A stretch of 64,000 bases of DNA from Treponema sp. (GTDB lineage: Bacteria > Spirochaetota > Spirochaetia > Treponematales > Treponemataceae): positions 496,001 to 560,000 of the forward strand of contig CP091737.1 of assembly GCA_022010055.1 (NCBI GenBank). Reading direction: 5' to 3'. Within the stretch, counting starts at the first letter, position 1. Every line of letters starts with the position of its first letter. This document shows positions 47,367 through 55,945 of this stretch, piece by piece. Made by a program: the position numbers and the translations under genes. The notes beneath the pieces were generated by a model. It did no database searches. It worked only from the letters and a program-made list of their open reading frames with translations, and was not told where the DNA came from.

Positions 47367-48875
47367 TTATTCAGCGCGGATGCTTGTGTTTTTAACCACA
47401 ACGTCGTGGGCGCCGCCTTCGCGGATGCTTGCAGGGCTTACCAGCGTGATTTTTGCCTTTTCCTGAAGCTCTGGGATTGTTACAGCGCCGCAGTTGCACA
47501 TCGTGTGGATTACTTTGCTGGTAGAAAGCGTTACGTTGTCATGCAGGCTTCCTGCGTATGGAACGTAAGAATCTACGCCTTCCTCAAAAGCCATTTTCTT
47601 TGCGCCTCCAAGGTCATAGCGCTGCCAGTTCCGCGCGCGGTTTGAACCTTCGCCCCAATATTCTTTTACGTAATTTCCATTTACAATGAGCTTGTTTGTC
47701 GGTGATTCATCAAAGCGCGCGAAATAGCGTCCGAGCATTACAAAGTCTGCTCCCATCGCAAGCGCAAGCGTGATGTGATAGTCGTGAACAATTCCGCCGT
47801 CTGAGCAGATTGGAACGTAAATTCCTGTTTCTTTGTAGTATTCATCGCGCGCCTTTGCTACTTCAATTGTCGCAGTCGCTTGTCCGCGTCCGATACCTTT
47901 TTGTTCTCGTGTTATGCAGATTGAACCGCCGCCAATTCCAATTTTTACAAAATCTGCGCCGGCTTCAGCAAGGAACCGGAATCCTTCCGCATCAACTACA
48001 TTTCCCGCTCCGACTTTTGCATTCGGCCATTTTGCATGGATGTCGTGGAGCGCACGGCTCTGCCATTCTGTAAAACCTTCTGAAGAATCCAGTGTCATTA
48101 CATCTACGCCGGCTTCCAGCAGGGCAGGAACGCGTTCCATGTAATCACGCGTGTTAATTCCTGCGCCGACAATATATCGCTTTTTAGAGTCCAAAAGTTC
48201 AAGAGGATGCTCTTCGTGGCTTGCGGCGTCTTTTCTGAAAACCAGATACTGAAGGTGTCCGTTTTTGTCGACTACAGGAAGCTGGTTGATTTTATTCTTC
48301 CATATAATATCATTTGCTTCTTCAAGAGTTACGCCAACTTCAGCCTTTACAAGTTCTGGAAGCCCGGTCATATAGTCCTGTACTTTTGAGTCTTTTGAAC
48401 AGTGGTCAATCCTGAAGTCTCTTTCTGTTATGATTCCAAGAAGTTTTCCGTCGTGTTCGCCGTTATCCGTAACTGCTACTGTTGAATGGCCTGTGGCCGC
48501 GATTTTTTCCGTAAGCTCTTCAAGTGTCTGGTCCGGGCGGATGTTTGTGTCAGAAGTTACAAAACCTGCTTTGTAGGCTTTTACTTTTGCAATCATCGCC
48601 GCCTGATTTTCTATTGTCTGGGAACCGTATATAAAACTGATTCCGCCTTCTTTTGCAAGCGCGACCGCAAGCGTGTCGTTTGAGACCGACTGCATTACTG
48701 CCGAAACCATAGGAATGTTCATCGTAAGAGGGCATTTTTCGCCGGCTTTCTTATTATAACGAACGATTGGCGTTTTTAAAGAAACGTTTGCTGGAATGCA
48801 ATCTGGACCTGTGTAACCTGGAACCAGAAGATATTCATCGAAAGTGTGTGATGGTTCATCAAAAAAGAATGCCAT
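47367..48875 (-). CDS. guaB: IMP dehydrogenase
   Basis: Oxidises IMP to XMP, feeding guaA. About 502 residues. The barrel is interrupted by a CBS pair (STVAVTDNGEHDGKLLGIIT ... LPVVDKNGHLQYLVF). The active-site loop GIGGGSICITREQKGIGRGQ carries the catalytic Cys. The start is at 48875, where GGAGA precedes the ATG; the longer reading runs into the M1 element and is rejected. Confidence 0.95.
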   Translation of the reverse strand: MAFFFDEPSHTFDEYLLVPGYTGPDCIPANVSLKTPIVRYNKKAGEKCPLTMNIPMVSAVMQSVSNDTLAVALAKEGGISFIYGSQTIENQAAMIAKVKAYKAGFVTSDTNIRPDQTLEELTEKIAATGHSTVAVTDNGEHDGKLLGIITERDFRIDHCSKDSKVQDYMTGLPELVKAEVGVTLEEANDIIWKNKINQLPVVDKNGHLQYLVFRKDAASHEEHPLELLDSKKRYIVGAGINTRDYMERVPALLEAGVDVMTLDSSEGFTEWQSRALHDIHAKWPNAKVGAGNVVDAEGFRFLAEAGADFVKIGIGGGSICITREQKGIGRGQATATIEVAKARDEYYKETGIYVPICSDGGIVHDYHITLALAMGADFVMLGRYFARFDESPTNKLIVNGNYVKEYWGEGSNRARNWQRYDLGGAKKMAFEEGVDSYVPYAGSLHDNVTLSTSKVIHTMCNCGAVTIPELQEKAKITLVSPASIREGGAHDVVVKNTSIRAE

Positions 48876-48892
48876 GATGTCTCCTTTTGTAA

Positions 48893-49096
48893 TAGCCTGA
48901 ATGTCTAGTTTTTTGTAAAAAGAATAAAAGCGAAGGCAGGTTTGCAATTTGTGAAGATTTTTGGCGATTGGATTAATAAAAGTGCGGAGCACCCGAATTA
49001 ATACAAGCGTAGCGCGAGCCAAATCCATCTGAGCAAATTGGAAATCTGCCGAGAGCGTTTTTTCATAATTTGCAAAAAAACTCGAAATTAAGGTAA
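48893..49096 (+). mobile_element. MITE-like long palindrome, family M1, copy 3
   Basis: A 204-bp copy with about 85 percent similarity by eye to 19634-19837, retaining both ends (TAGCCTGAATGTCTAGTTTT ... AAAAAAACTCGAAATTAAGG) and the GTGC-GGA-GCAC apex. It lies just upstream of guaB, between the divergent guaB and MATE genes. Confidence 0.85.
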
Positions 49097-49164
49097 ATAG
49101 TAAAAAGCAAAAATATAATTGAAATAGTATAGGTGAAAAAATAAAATATTTCAATTAATAATTA

Positions 49165-49193
49165 TTGACATTCCATTAATTTTGAGATATTTC
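49165..49193 (+). promoter_or_regulatory. MATE gene promoter, leaderless
   Basis: TTGACA (49165-49170), 17-base spacer, TATTTC (49188-49193). The ATG is at 49201, the expected transcription start itself, and no ribosome binding site is present. Confidence 0.75.
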
Positions 49194-49200
49194 TATCGCT

Positions 49201-50543
49201 ATGACACGAGATTTGACGGAAGGCAATCCGTTTTCGCTTATTTTGGGATTTTCAGTTCCTGTTTTGTTCGGTTTTTTGTTCCAGCAGTTTTACAATATCG
49301 TTGACACTGCGATTGTAGGAAAATTTCTTGGAAAAGAGGCTCTTGCGGCGGTTGGTGCTACAGGCTCTGTAAATTTTCTTGTTATTGGTTTCTGCATGGG
49401 TGTATGCAACGGATTTGCAATTCCTATCGCGCAGAAATTCGGGGCAAAAGATTATTCGTTGATGCGCAGGTTCGTCATGGCTGCGGCTTACCTTTCAATT
49501 ATGTTCGCTGCGGTTCTTACAGTTGTTACAGTTGTTTTTGCCGTCCGCTCCTTGTGCTTATGCGTACGCCCGAAAATATTCTGGATGGGGCCGCCGGGTA
49601 TATCGGTGTTATTTTTGCAGGGATTCCGGTTATCTTCCTGTATAATCTTACGGCTGGAATAATCCGCTCCCTTGGCGACAGTAAGACTCCGCTCTATTTT
49701 TTGATTTTTGCTTCAATCCTTAATATTGTTCTTGATGTGGTCTTTATAACAGTCTGCGGCTGGGGTGTTGTGGGCGCGGCGGTTGCTACAGTGATTTCTC
49801 AGGGTGTTTCCGGAATTATGTGCCTTTTGTATATGTCCAAAAAATTTGAAGTTTTAAGAATGACAAAAGAGGACAGAAAAATGAATACACATCTTTTTCC
49901 GGTTCTGTGCGGCCAGGGCGTTCCTATGGGACTTCAGTATTCTATAACCGCAATAGGAAGCGTAATTCTTCAGGCTTCGGTCAATACCCTTGGCTCTGAC
50001 GCGGTCGCCTCTGTTACCGCCGGCTCTAAGCTCGGAATGTTTTTTGTAAGCCCATACGATGCTCTTGGCACGACAATGTCTACGTGGGGCGGCCAGAATG
50101 CGGGCGCAGGAAAATATCCGCGTCTTAAGCAGGGGCTTTGTGTAAGCTGCGCGATAGGTTTTGCGTATTCTATTGTCGCGGTGATTATAATGGTTCTTTT
50201 TGGCGATGTTCTTAGCAGGATTTTTATAAATGCGAATGAAACTCTGGTTCTTCAGCAGTCGCATCAGTTCCTGATTCTTAATTCGGCGTTTTATTTTGCT
50301 CTTGCGCTTGTAAACATCGTACGCTTTTTGATTCAGGGAATGGGATTCAGCCGTTTTGCGATTCTTGCCGGTGTTTTTGAGATGGTCGCCAGAACTTTAG
50401 TCGGTGCGGTTTTTGTTCCGATTTTTGGTTATTCCGCGGCGTGCCTGGCTTCTCCGGCGGCATGGGTTTTTGCTGACTGTTTTTTGATTCCGGCATTCTT
50501 CTGGTGTTACAGAAAGCTTGAAGAATCAGAACTATATGGCTGA
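49201..50543 (+). CDS. MATE-family efflux transporter (1 frame break)
   Basis: About 447 residues with twelve predicted helices in two repeats. N-terminal EGNPFSLILGFSVPVLFGFL and QQFYNIVDTAIVGKFLG are typical, as is LGDSKTPLYFLIFASILNIVLD. It should export drugs or other cations in exchange for H+ or Na+. The frame breaks at the T-run 49535-49539; one T restores VVFCRPLLVLMRTPENIL. It appears monocistronic. Confidence 0.9.
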
Positions 50544-50640
50544 AAAAATAATTTTCTGTTTTTAATTTTCTTGTTTATTGAAGAATATATTTTTATAATG
50601 TTTTTATTGGTTGAGAAAAATTTTAGAAGAGGATTTTTTG

Positions 50641-51858
50641 ATGCTCAGTACATTCAGAAATAAGGCTCTGGTTTTTGTAGGATTGTTTGCTTTTTGCGCG
50701 GCGCTGTATGCCAAGCCAAAGGTGAATCTTTCTGTTTGGGCAGATGACGGCACATTGAATGTTGTTTCAAAGCGGCTTTCCGAATTTAAATCCCATTATT
50801 ACAAGGAAGCGTCCTTTGATTTTACGGTCATTGAGCAGACTTCGTCTTATTGCGCTTCGGATGTCATGTCTAATCCTGATTTTGCGGCGGATGTTTTTGT
50901 TTTTGCAGACGACCAGCTGGAGCTTCTTGTTGACCAGAATCTTCTTCTTGAAATTCCTGCTGATATTGCAAAAAAAGTTTCGGATGAAAACAACGGTTCA
51001 GCTTCGGCTGCCATAAAGACTGCTACTGTGGACGGAAAACTCTACGCATTTCCGCAGATTGCAGGAAACGGATATTTTCTATATTATAACAGAAAATATA
51101 TTTCCCTTGAAGATACAAGGACTTTTGAAAGGCTTCTGGAAGTTGCGGCCGGCAACAATAAAAAGGTTTCCATGGAGCTAAAGAGCGGCTGGTATCTTTA
51201 TTCATTTTTTAAAGCCGCAGGGCTTGATGTTTACCGCGGCAACGGCTCAAGGAATTTCTGCGACTGGAATGCGACGGATACTAAATTCAAAGGCATAGAC
51301 GTTGCGAAGTCAATAATCAGAATCGCTTCAAATCCGGCTTTTGTATGCTCTGGCGACAAGGAAACCCTTGAGATGATGAAAGCCGGCGAAGTTATTGCCG
51401 CGGTAAGCGGAACATGGAACGCAAACCTTATTTCGGAGATGTGGGGCTGCGATTATGCCGCTGTAAAACTTCCGTCTTTCAACGTAAATGGAACTGACCT
51501 TCAGATGTACAGTTTTGCCGGTTATAAGATGGTCGGTGTAAAATCCACTGCGGGCAATAAGGAATGGGCGCTAAAAGTTGCCGAATGGCTTTCGGACGAA
51601 AAGTCGCAGCTTATGATATGCAAGGCAAAGGGTGAATGTCCTGTAAATTTAAATGCGGCTTCTAATCCGCTTGTAAAAAAATCGCCTGCAATCGCCGCAA
51701 TGGCGGAGCAGACAAAATATAGTTCTACACAGAGAATCGGAGTCGGCTTCTGGAATCCTTCGTTGCTGCTTGGAGTGGTTCTTTCGGACGGAAAAAATCT
51801 TTCGGATAAAGAAATTCAAAATCAGCTTGATATTACAGTAAGAGACATTAGAAATTGA
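50641..51858 (+). CDS. Extracellular solute-binding protein, family 1-like
   Basis: A 405-residue periplasmic binding protein with a signal peptide (ALVFVGLFAFCAALYAKP, cleavage after AYA-like LYA). The mature part resembles maltose-type binding proteins (VNLSVWADDGTL, YAFPQIAGNGYFLYYNRKY, AVSGTWNANLISEMWG). No ABC permease or ATPase lies nearby, so it is an orphan here and its ligand is unknown. The ATG at 50641 follows GAGGA. Confidence 0.8.
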   Translation: MLSTFRNKALVFVGLFAFCAALYAKPKVNLSVWADDGTLNVVSKRLSEFKSHYYKEASFDFTVIEQTSSYCASDVMSNPDFAADVFVFADDQLELLVDQNLLLEIPADIAKKVSDENNGSASAAIKTATVDGKLYAFPQIAGNGYFLYYNRKYISLEDTRTFERLLEVAAGNNKKVSMELKSGWYLYSFFKAAGLDVYRGNGSRNFCDWNATDTKFKGIDVAKSIIRIASNPAFVCSGDKETLEMMKAGEVIAAVSGTWNANLISEMWGCDYAAVKLPSFNVNGTDLQMYSFAGYKMVGVKSTAGNKEWALKVAEWLSDEKSQLMICKAKGECPVNLNAASNPLVKKSPAIAAMAEQTKYSSTQRIGVGFWNPSLLLGVVLSDGKNLSDKEIQNQLDITVRDIRN

Positions 51859-51989
51859 TTTGTGCGGATGGCCCATATTCCGGAGTTTCCATATTGTTTA
51901 GTTAATCCGGAGAATGCCGTTCGTTCAAAGTGATTTTAAGTTTTTTAATTTAGAAGTTTTCTAAGTTTCTGAGGAAATTTATTTTTTAT

Positions 51990-53330
51990 ATGAAAAAAGT
52001 TGCTCATAAGATTTTTCTTGCCTGTATTTCCGCATTTCTTGTCGTTCTTATTGGATTTTCTTCAATTGCCATTGTGTTTCAGAATATGCGCCAAATTTAT
52101 GAAAATTCCATGGAAGAGGCGATAGAAAATTCTATTTTTATGGATAAAATACGCAGGCTTGTAAATCAGGAGCTTTTGACAAGTTCTTTCTATACAATTG
52201 CCACATCCAACGAAGTTCTTGCGCATTACGAGCAGGTTGAAAAAAATATCCGGGCTGAGCTTACTGAGTGTCTGAGCGATTTTGGAAAACGCATGGTTGG
52301 AAACGAAAAAGCTAAAATCTTTCATACTATAAATGCCGGCTGCCAGAGCGTTTTTCAGGACAACGACCTTATAAGAAGCATGCATTCAAACGGCTCAAAA
52401 ATTTATGTTGAGCAGTATATCTTGGGAAATATAGCGCATTCAAAAGAGATTCTGGATTCTGGCTTGAACAGCCTTGCAAAGTATATAGATTCTGAGCTTG
52501 CAAGAACTAATAAAGACCTGTCGTTCCACTACAAGATGATTGTGGTTTCATTCAGCGTCGCGGTTTTTATGTCGATTGGAATTTCAGTTGTTCTTACAGT
52601 TGTCTGCACGATGTTTACATCTCAGCTGGAAATAAACAAGAATAACCTTCAGAATGATATCATTGAAAAAACTGATGAAATAAAAGAGCAGAATAAAAAA
52701 ATCATTTATATACAGGAACAGACGATCTATGGAATGGCGAACCTTATAGAAAGCCGCGACAGCGATACCGGTGAGCACGTAAAACGGACAAGCCTTTATG
52801 TGGAACTTTTGGGAAAAGCGGCGAAAGAAGCCGGTTATCACAAAGAAATAATTACAGACGGATACATTGAAATTTTGAAAAAAGCCGCTCCGATGCACGA
52901 CATTGGAAAAATCGCTGTTTCTGACAACATCCTTAAAAAGCCTGGAAAATTAACGGAGGAAGAATTCAAGAAAATCCAGAATCATACAATTGCAGGCGAA
53001 AAAATAATCAGGGAAGTTCTTTCAGGCATAGAAAGCGAAGATTACGTAAAAATCGCCGCCGATATTGCGGTCAGCCATCACGAACGCTGGGATGGAAACG
53101 GTTATCCTTATAAGCTTAAGGGCGAGGAAATTCCTCTGGAAGCGCGGATTATGGCGATTGCCGATGTTTTTGATGCGCTTGTCTCGCCAAGATGCTACAA
53201 AGACCCTTTTTCTACGGACGAAGCGTTTGAAATTATTTCGCTTTCAAGAGGAACTCATTTTGATCCAGTGCTTACAGATTTATTTATCTCCAAAAAAGAC
53301 GAAGTAATCAAGATTTTCGAGAATAATTAG
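51990..53330 (+). CDS. Membrane-bound HD-GYP phosphodiesterase
   Basis: A 446-residue signalling protein. It has an N-terminal helix, a helical periplasmic sensor domain of about 150 residues, a second helix (VSFSVAVFMSIGISVVLTVV), a coiled coil, then an HD-GYP domain from about residue 250. Motifs are SRDSDTGEHVKR, MHDIGKIAV, HHERWDGNGYP and ARIMAIADVFDAL. The HD and GYP residues are complete, so c-di-GMP hydrolysis is likely. It could set chemotaxis or motility state, but the signal is unknown. Confidence 0.9.
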   Translation: MKKVAHKIFLACISAFLVVLIGFSSIAIVFQNMRQIYENSMEEAIENSIFMDKIRRLVNQELLTSSFYTIATSNEVLAHYEQVEKNIRAELTECLSDFGKRMVGNEKAKIFHTINAGCQSVFQDNDLIRSMHSNGSKIYVEQYILGNIAHSKEILDSGLNSLAKYIDSELARTNKDLSFHYKMIVVSFSVAVFMSIGISVVLTVVCTMFTSQLEINKNNLQNDIIEKTDEIKEQNKKIIYIQEQTIYGMANLIESRDSDTGEHVKRTSLYVELLGKAAKEAGYHKEIITDGYIEILKKAAPMHDIGKIAVSDNILKKPGKLTEEEFKKIQNHTIAGEKIIREVLSGIESEDYVKIAADIAVSHHERWDGNGYPYKLKGEEIPLEARIMAIADVFDALVSPRCYKDPFSTDEAFEIISLSRGTHFDPVLTDLFISKKDEVIKIFENN

Positions 53331-53364
53331 AAAGAATTCAATATTCAGCTCAAACTCAAAAATC

Positions 53365-53579
53365 CAGGGCAAACGCATTATAAATGTATTCAGCAAAAAA
53401 CTTGCTCCCAGTCACGGTTTCGTGGTTCAAAATCGCGCAATAATGCGCTACACGCTGATTGTTGCAAAGTAACTATAGAATTGACCGCTCACGCGGTCTC
53501 AACAATCAGAGTGTTTTTGCCCACGAAACCGTTCCTTCGCGCAAAGTTTACTTAAATTATTTATAATGCGTTTGCCCTG
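53365..53579 (+). mobile_element. MITE-like element, family M2, copy 1, with target duplication
   Basis: A 215-bp element with perfect 21-bp inverted ends (CAGGGCAAACGCATTATAAA and one more pair). Internal arms pair too: GGTTTCGTGG/CCACGAAACC, TGATTGTTG/CAACAATCA, apex GACCGC-TCAC-GCGGTC. Direct repeats CTCAAAAATC (53355-53364) and CTCAAAAAATC (53580-53590) touch both ends. This is what transposition with a 10-11 bp target duplication leaves. It is non-coding. It sits between the HD-GYP gene and purA. Confidence 0.9.
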
Positions 53580-53719
53580 CTCAAAAAATCATCGTTTAAT
53601 TGAGTAAAACTCTTGTTTGTGATAACATTTTTAAGTAAAAACAGTTGCCGCATTGTTTGTGGCGTTTTTACAAAAATCTTTTTCTAATTCCCGCGATGAT
53701 TCTGCAGGAAAGAGGATAT

Positions 53720-54946
53720 ATGAATGTTGTTGTAATGGGCGCCCAGTGGGGTGACGAAGGTAAAGGAAAAATTGTTGACTATCTTGCACAAGATGCCAAG
53801 TATGTATGCCGGTTTGCCGGCGGCGCAAATGCCGGACACACAATTGTTGTAGACGGTAAAAAATACGCTTTGCATCAAGTTCCATCTGGAATTTTATATC
53901 CTGAAAAAAGCGTGATTCTTGGTTCTGGCATGGTTATTGAGCCGGAGGCTTTGTTCAATGAGCTTCAGATGCTTTCGGACAACGGAATCAACTGGGAAGG
54001 CCGGGTATTTATCTCTGACCGCGCGCACATTACTCTTCCTGGATACCGAAAAATGGACAAAGAGCGTGATGCTGCCCGAAAACGCCCTATTGGAACAACA
54101 GGACGCGGAATTGGAACAACGTATTCCCAGAAGGCTGAGCGCGATGGAATCCGTCTTGCAGACCTTGACTGGGATGAAAAATGGAACGACCTTGAAAAAG
54201 AAGACCAGGATTTTCTGAACAAATACAAAGACCAGCTCTTAAAGATGAGGATTGATATCGCCGCAAAAATGTGGGAAGTCCGCAATGAAAATATCCTTTT
54301 TGAAGGCGCTCAGGGTGCAATGCTGGACATTGATTCTGGAACATACCCTTATGTTTCTTCAGGCGCTTCAGGTTCTTACGGCGCTTCTTCCGGCTCTGGA
54401 ATCGGTCCGCGCGCGATTGACAAAATTTACGGTGTTTTCAAGGCGTATGAAACCCGCGTAGGAAACGGTCCTATGCCGACTGAATTCAATGCCGACAGCG
54501 AAGGCGAGCTTTGCGATTATGTCCGCAATACTGGAAATGAATTTGGTGTAACCACTGGACGGGCCCGCCGTTGCGGTTATCTTGACCTTGTAGCATTGCG
54601 CTATGCATGCCACGTAAATTCAATTGATTCTCTGGTTTTGACACACCTTGACGTTTACGATGAAATGGAAGAAATTGAAGCATGTATCGCTTACGACATC
54701 GACGGAAAAATTGTTACGGATTTCCCGACTTCAATTCCTGAGCTGAACAAGGCAAAACCTGTTCTTCAGAAGTTCAAGGGCTGGAAGCAGAATATTACAA
54801 AACTTTCAAAGTACAGCCAGCTTCCAAAGAATGCAAAATTATACATTGATTTTATTGAAAGCTATTGCGATACAAAAGTCGGAATTGTTTCTGTTGGTCC
54901 GGACCGAAACCAGACGTTTAATCGCGAAAAGATTTGGAAAAAATAG
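53720..54946 (+). CDS. purA: Adenylosuccinate synthetase
   Basis: First step from IMP to AMP, a GTP-dependent ligation of aspartate. 408 residues, slightly short of the usual 430. Motifs include GAQWGDEGKGKIVD (P-loop), GGANAGHT, RPIGTTGRGIGTTY and FEGAQGAMLDID. The ATG at 53720 has AGAGGA upstream; the longer reading lacks one. With guaA, guaB and pyrG it makes this window rich in nucleotide-synthesis genes, though they are not in one operon. Confidence 0.95.
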   Translation: MNVVVMGAQWGDEGKGKIVDYLAQDAKYVCRFAGGANAGHTIVVDGKKYALHQVPSGILYPEKSVILGSGMVIEPEALFNELQMLSDNGINWEGRVFISDRAHITLPGYRKMDKERDAARKRPIGTTGRGIGTTYSQKAERDGIRLADLDWDEKWNDLEKEDQDFLNKYKDQLLKMRIDIAAKMWEVRNENILFEGAQGAMLDIDSGTYPYVSSGASGSYGASSGSGIGPRAIDKIYGVFKAYETRVGNGPMPTEFNADSEGELCDYVRNTGNEFGVTTGRARRCGYLDLVALRYACHVNSIDSLVLTHLDVYDEMEEIEACIAYDIDGKIVTDFPTSIPELNKAKPVLQKFKGWKQNITKLSKYSQLPKNAKLYIDFIESYCDTKVGIVSVGPDRNQTFNREKIWKK

Positions 54947-54960
54947 AAATAGCTGAATAA

Positions 54961-55000
54961 AAAAGGGGCTGCCCAAAAAGAAAGGGCAGCCCTTTTTTTA
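54961..55000. terminator. Rho-independent terminator after purA
   Basis: GGGCTGCCC and GGGCAGCCC pair over 9 bp around an A-rich loop, with A-run before and T-run after, so it can serve both convergent genes. Confidence 0.9.
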
Positions 55001-55012
55001 TGAATGGTTCTG

Positions 55013-55927
55013 TTATTTTGAGTAGATTAAAAGCTCGGGATGATATTCAAAGTGCATATTGTCCCAGACTGCCCATGTTCCGCCCCAGATAAATCCCTCC
55101 TCCTCAAATATCTTTATCACTTTTTTGGGCGGCATCCAGCGTTTTTCCAGCGGTGTCATAAACCAGTCATCCGGGCGGAGCTGCTTTTGCCAGCCCCAGT
55201 AAATAATTCTCTGGTAATAGCCTTTTGGCAGAATGTCGATTGCAAGTCCTATGCTGTGAAAAGAGCGCGACTGCGTGTCCCGGACGCTTCTCCAGTTGAA
55301 TCCATCGGTTCTTGTCAGTGTTGAAAGGAATTTTTGAATTTCTTCGTCTTTCGGAAGCGACATGACTTTTTCGCTGACTCTTTTAAGAGGCTCTGCAATC
55401 CTTTCATGTACATTCAGACTTTTTGTAAGGAACGGAATTGATACAATGTGGCTTTCCGTGGAAGCCCGCGTTGCGCAGTCGTAAATCGCATCAAAAAGAA
55501 AGGGCGGATCAATCGCTCCGTTTTTGCGGTTTTCCTTTGAAGTGAAATCTTTGATTTTTTCGATGTCCTTTTCTGTAAAAGTTTCCGGGTCTTTCGGTTC
55601 TAAATGGTAAGTGTAAAGGACAGGGCGGAAGTTGTCCTTGTTTTCAAGCTGGTCTTCAGGAAGAAAACGGCTTTCGCACCAGTAAAGTTTTGTTTCCGTT
55701 TCCTTTCCGTTTTTTTTGGTAAAAATATGGATAAGGTAATCTTTCTTTTCTTCGTTATATTCAGAAATAAACTTGACGTCAGGGTACGCTTCCCTGAACA
55801 CTGCAAGGTTTGCCGGTTCCCACCATTTTGCAAAAGGCAGGCTGAATTGTCTTAGTCCTTCCGCTGTGCAGGTTGCCACTGAAAAAAAAACGCTAAAAAT
55901 AAAAGCAAGTACATTTTTTTTATGCAT
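55013..55927 (-). CDS. M15-family peptidoglycan peptidase
   Basis: A 304-residue secreted protein with a signal peptide (AFIFSVFFSVATCTAEG). The C-terminal half is a zinc peptidase of the M15 (VanY/L-Ala-D-Glu) type: SFHSIGLAIDI gives a His and Asp ligand, and the final His is in WDNMHFEYHPE. The preceding GFIWGGTW is also typical. It probably trims peptide stems of peptidoglycan. It follows murD by 18 bp. A TACAAT box six bases before the ATG hints at an additional leaderless promoter. Confidence 0.88.
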   Translation of the reverse strand: MHKKNVLAFIFSVFFSVATCTAEGLRQFSLPFAKWWEPANLAVFREAYPDVKFISEYNEEKKDYLIHIFTKKNGKETETKLYWCESRFLPEDQLENKDNFRPVLYTYHLEPKDPETFTEKDIEKIKDFTSKENRKNGAIDPPFLFDAIYDCATRASTESHIVSIPFLTKSLNVHERIAEPLKRVSEKVMSLPKDEEIQKFLSTLTRTDGFNWRSVRDTQSRSFHSIGLAIDILPKGYYQRIIYWGWQKQLRPDDWFMTPLEKRWMPPKKVIKIFEEEGFIWGGTWAVWDNMHFEYHPELLIYSK

Positions 55928-55945
55928 GGAATTATTGTAGCATAT

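Noticed and set aside
48876..49154. Longer start for guaB
   Set aside because: The extension runs through the M1 element and lacks family sequence; GGAGA precedes the ATG at 48875.
53365..53579. Riboswitch or structured RNA gene
   Set aside because: The structure is explained by transposon-type inverted ends, a second copy in another context and a target duplication.
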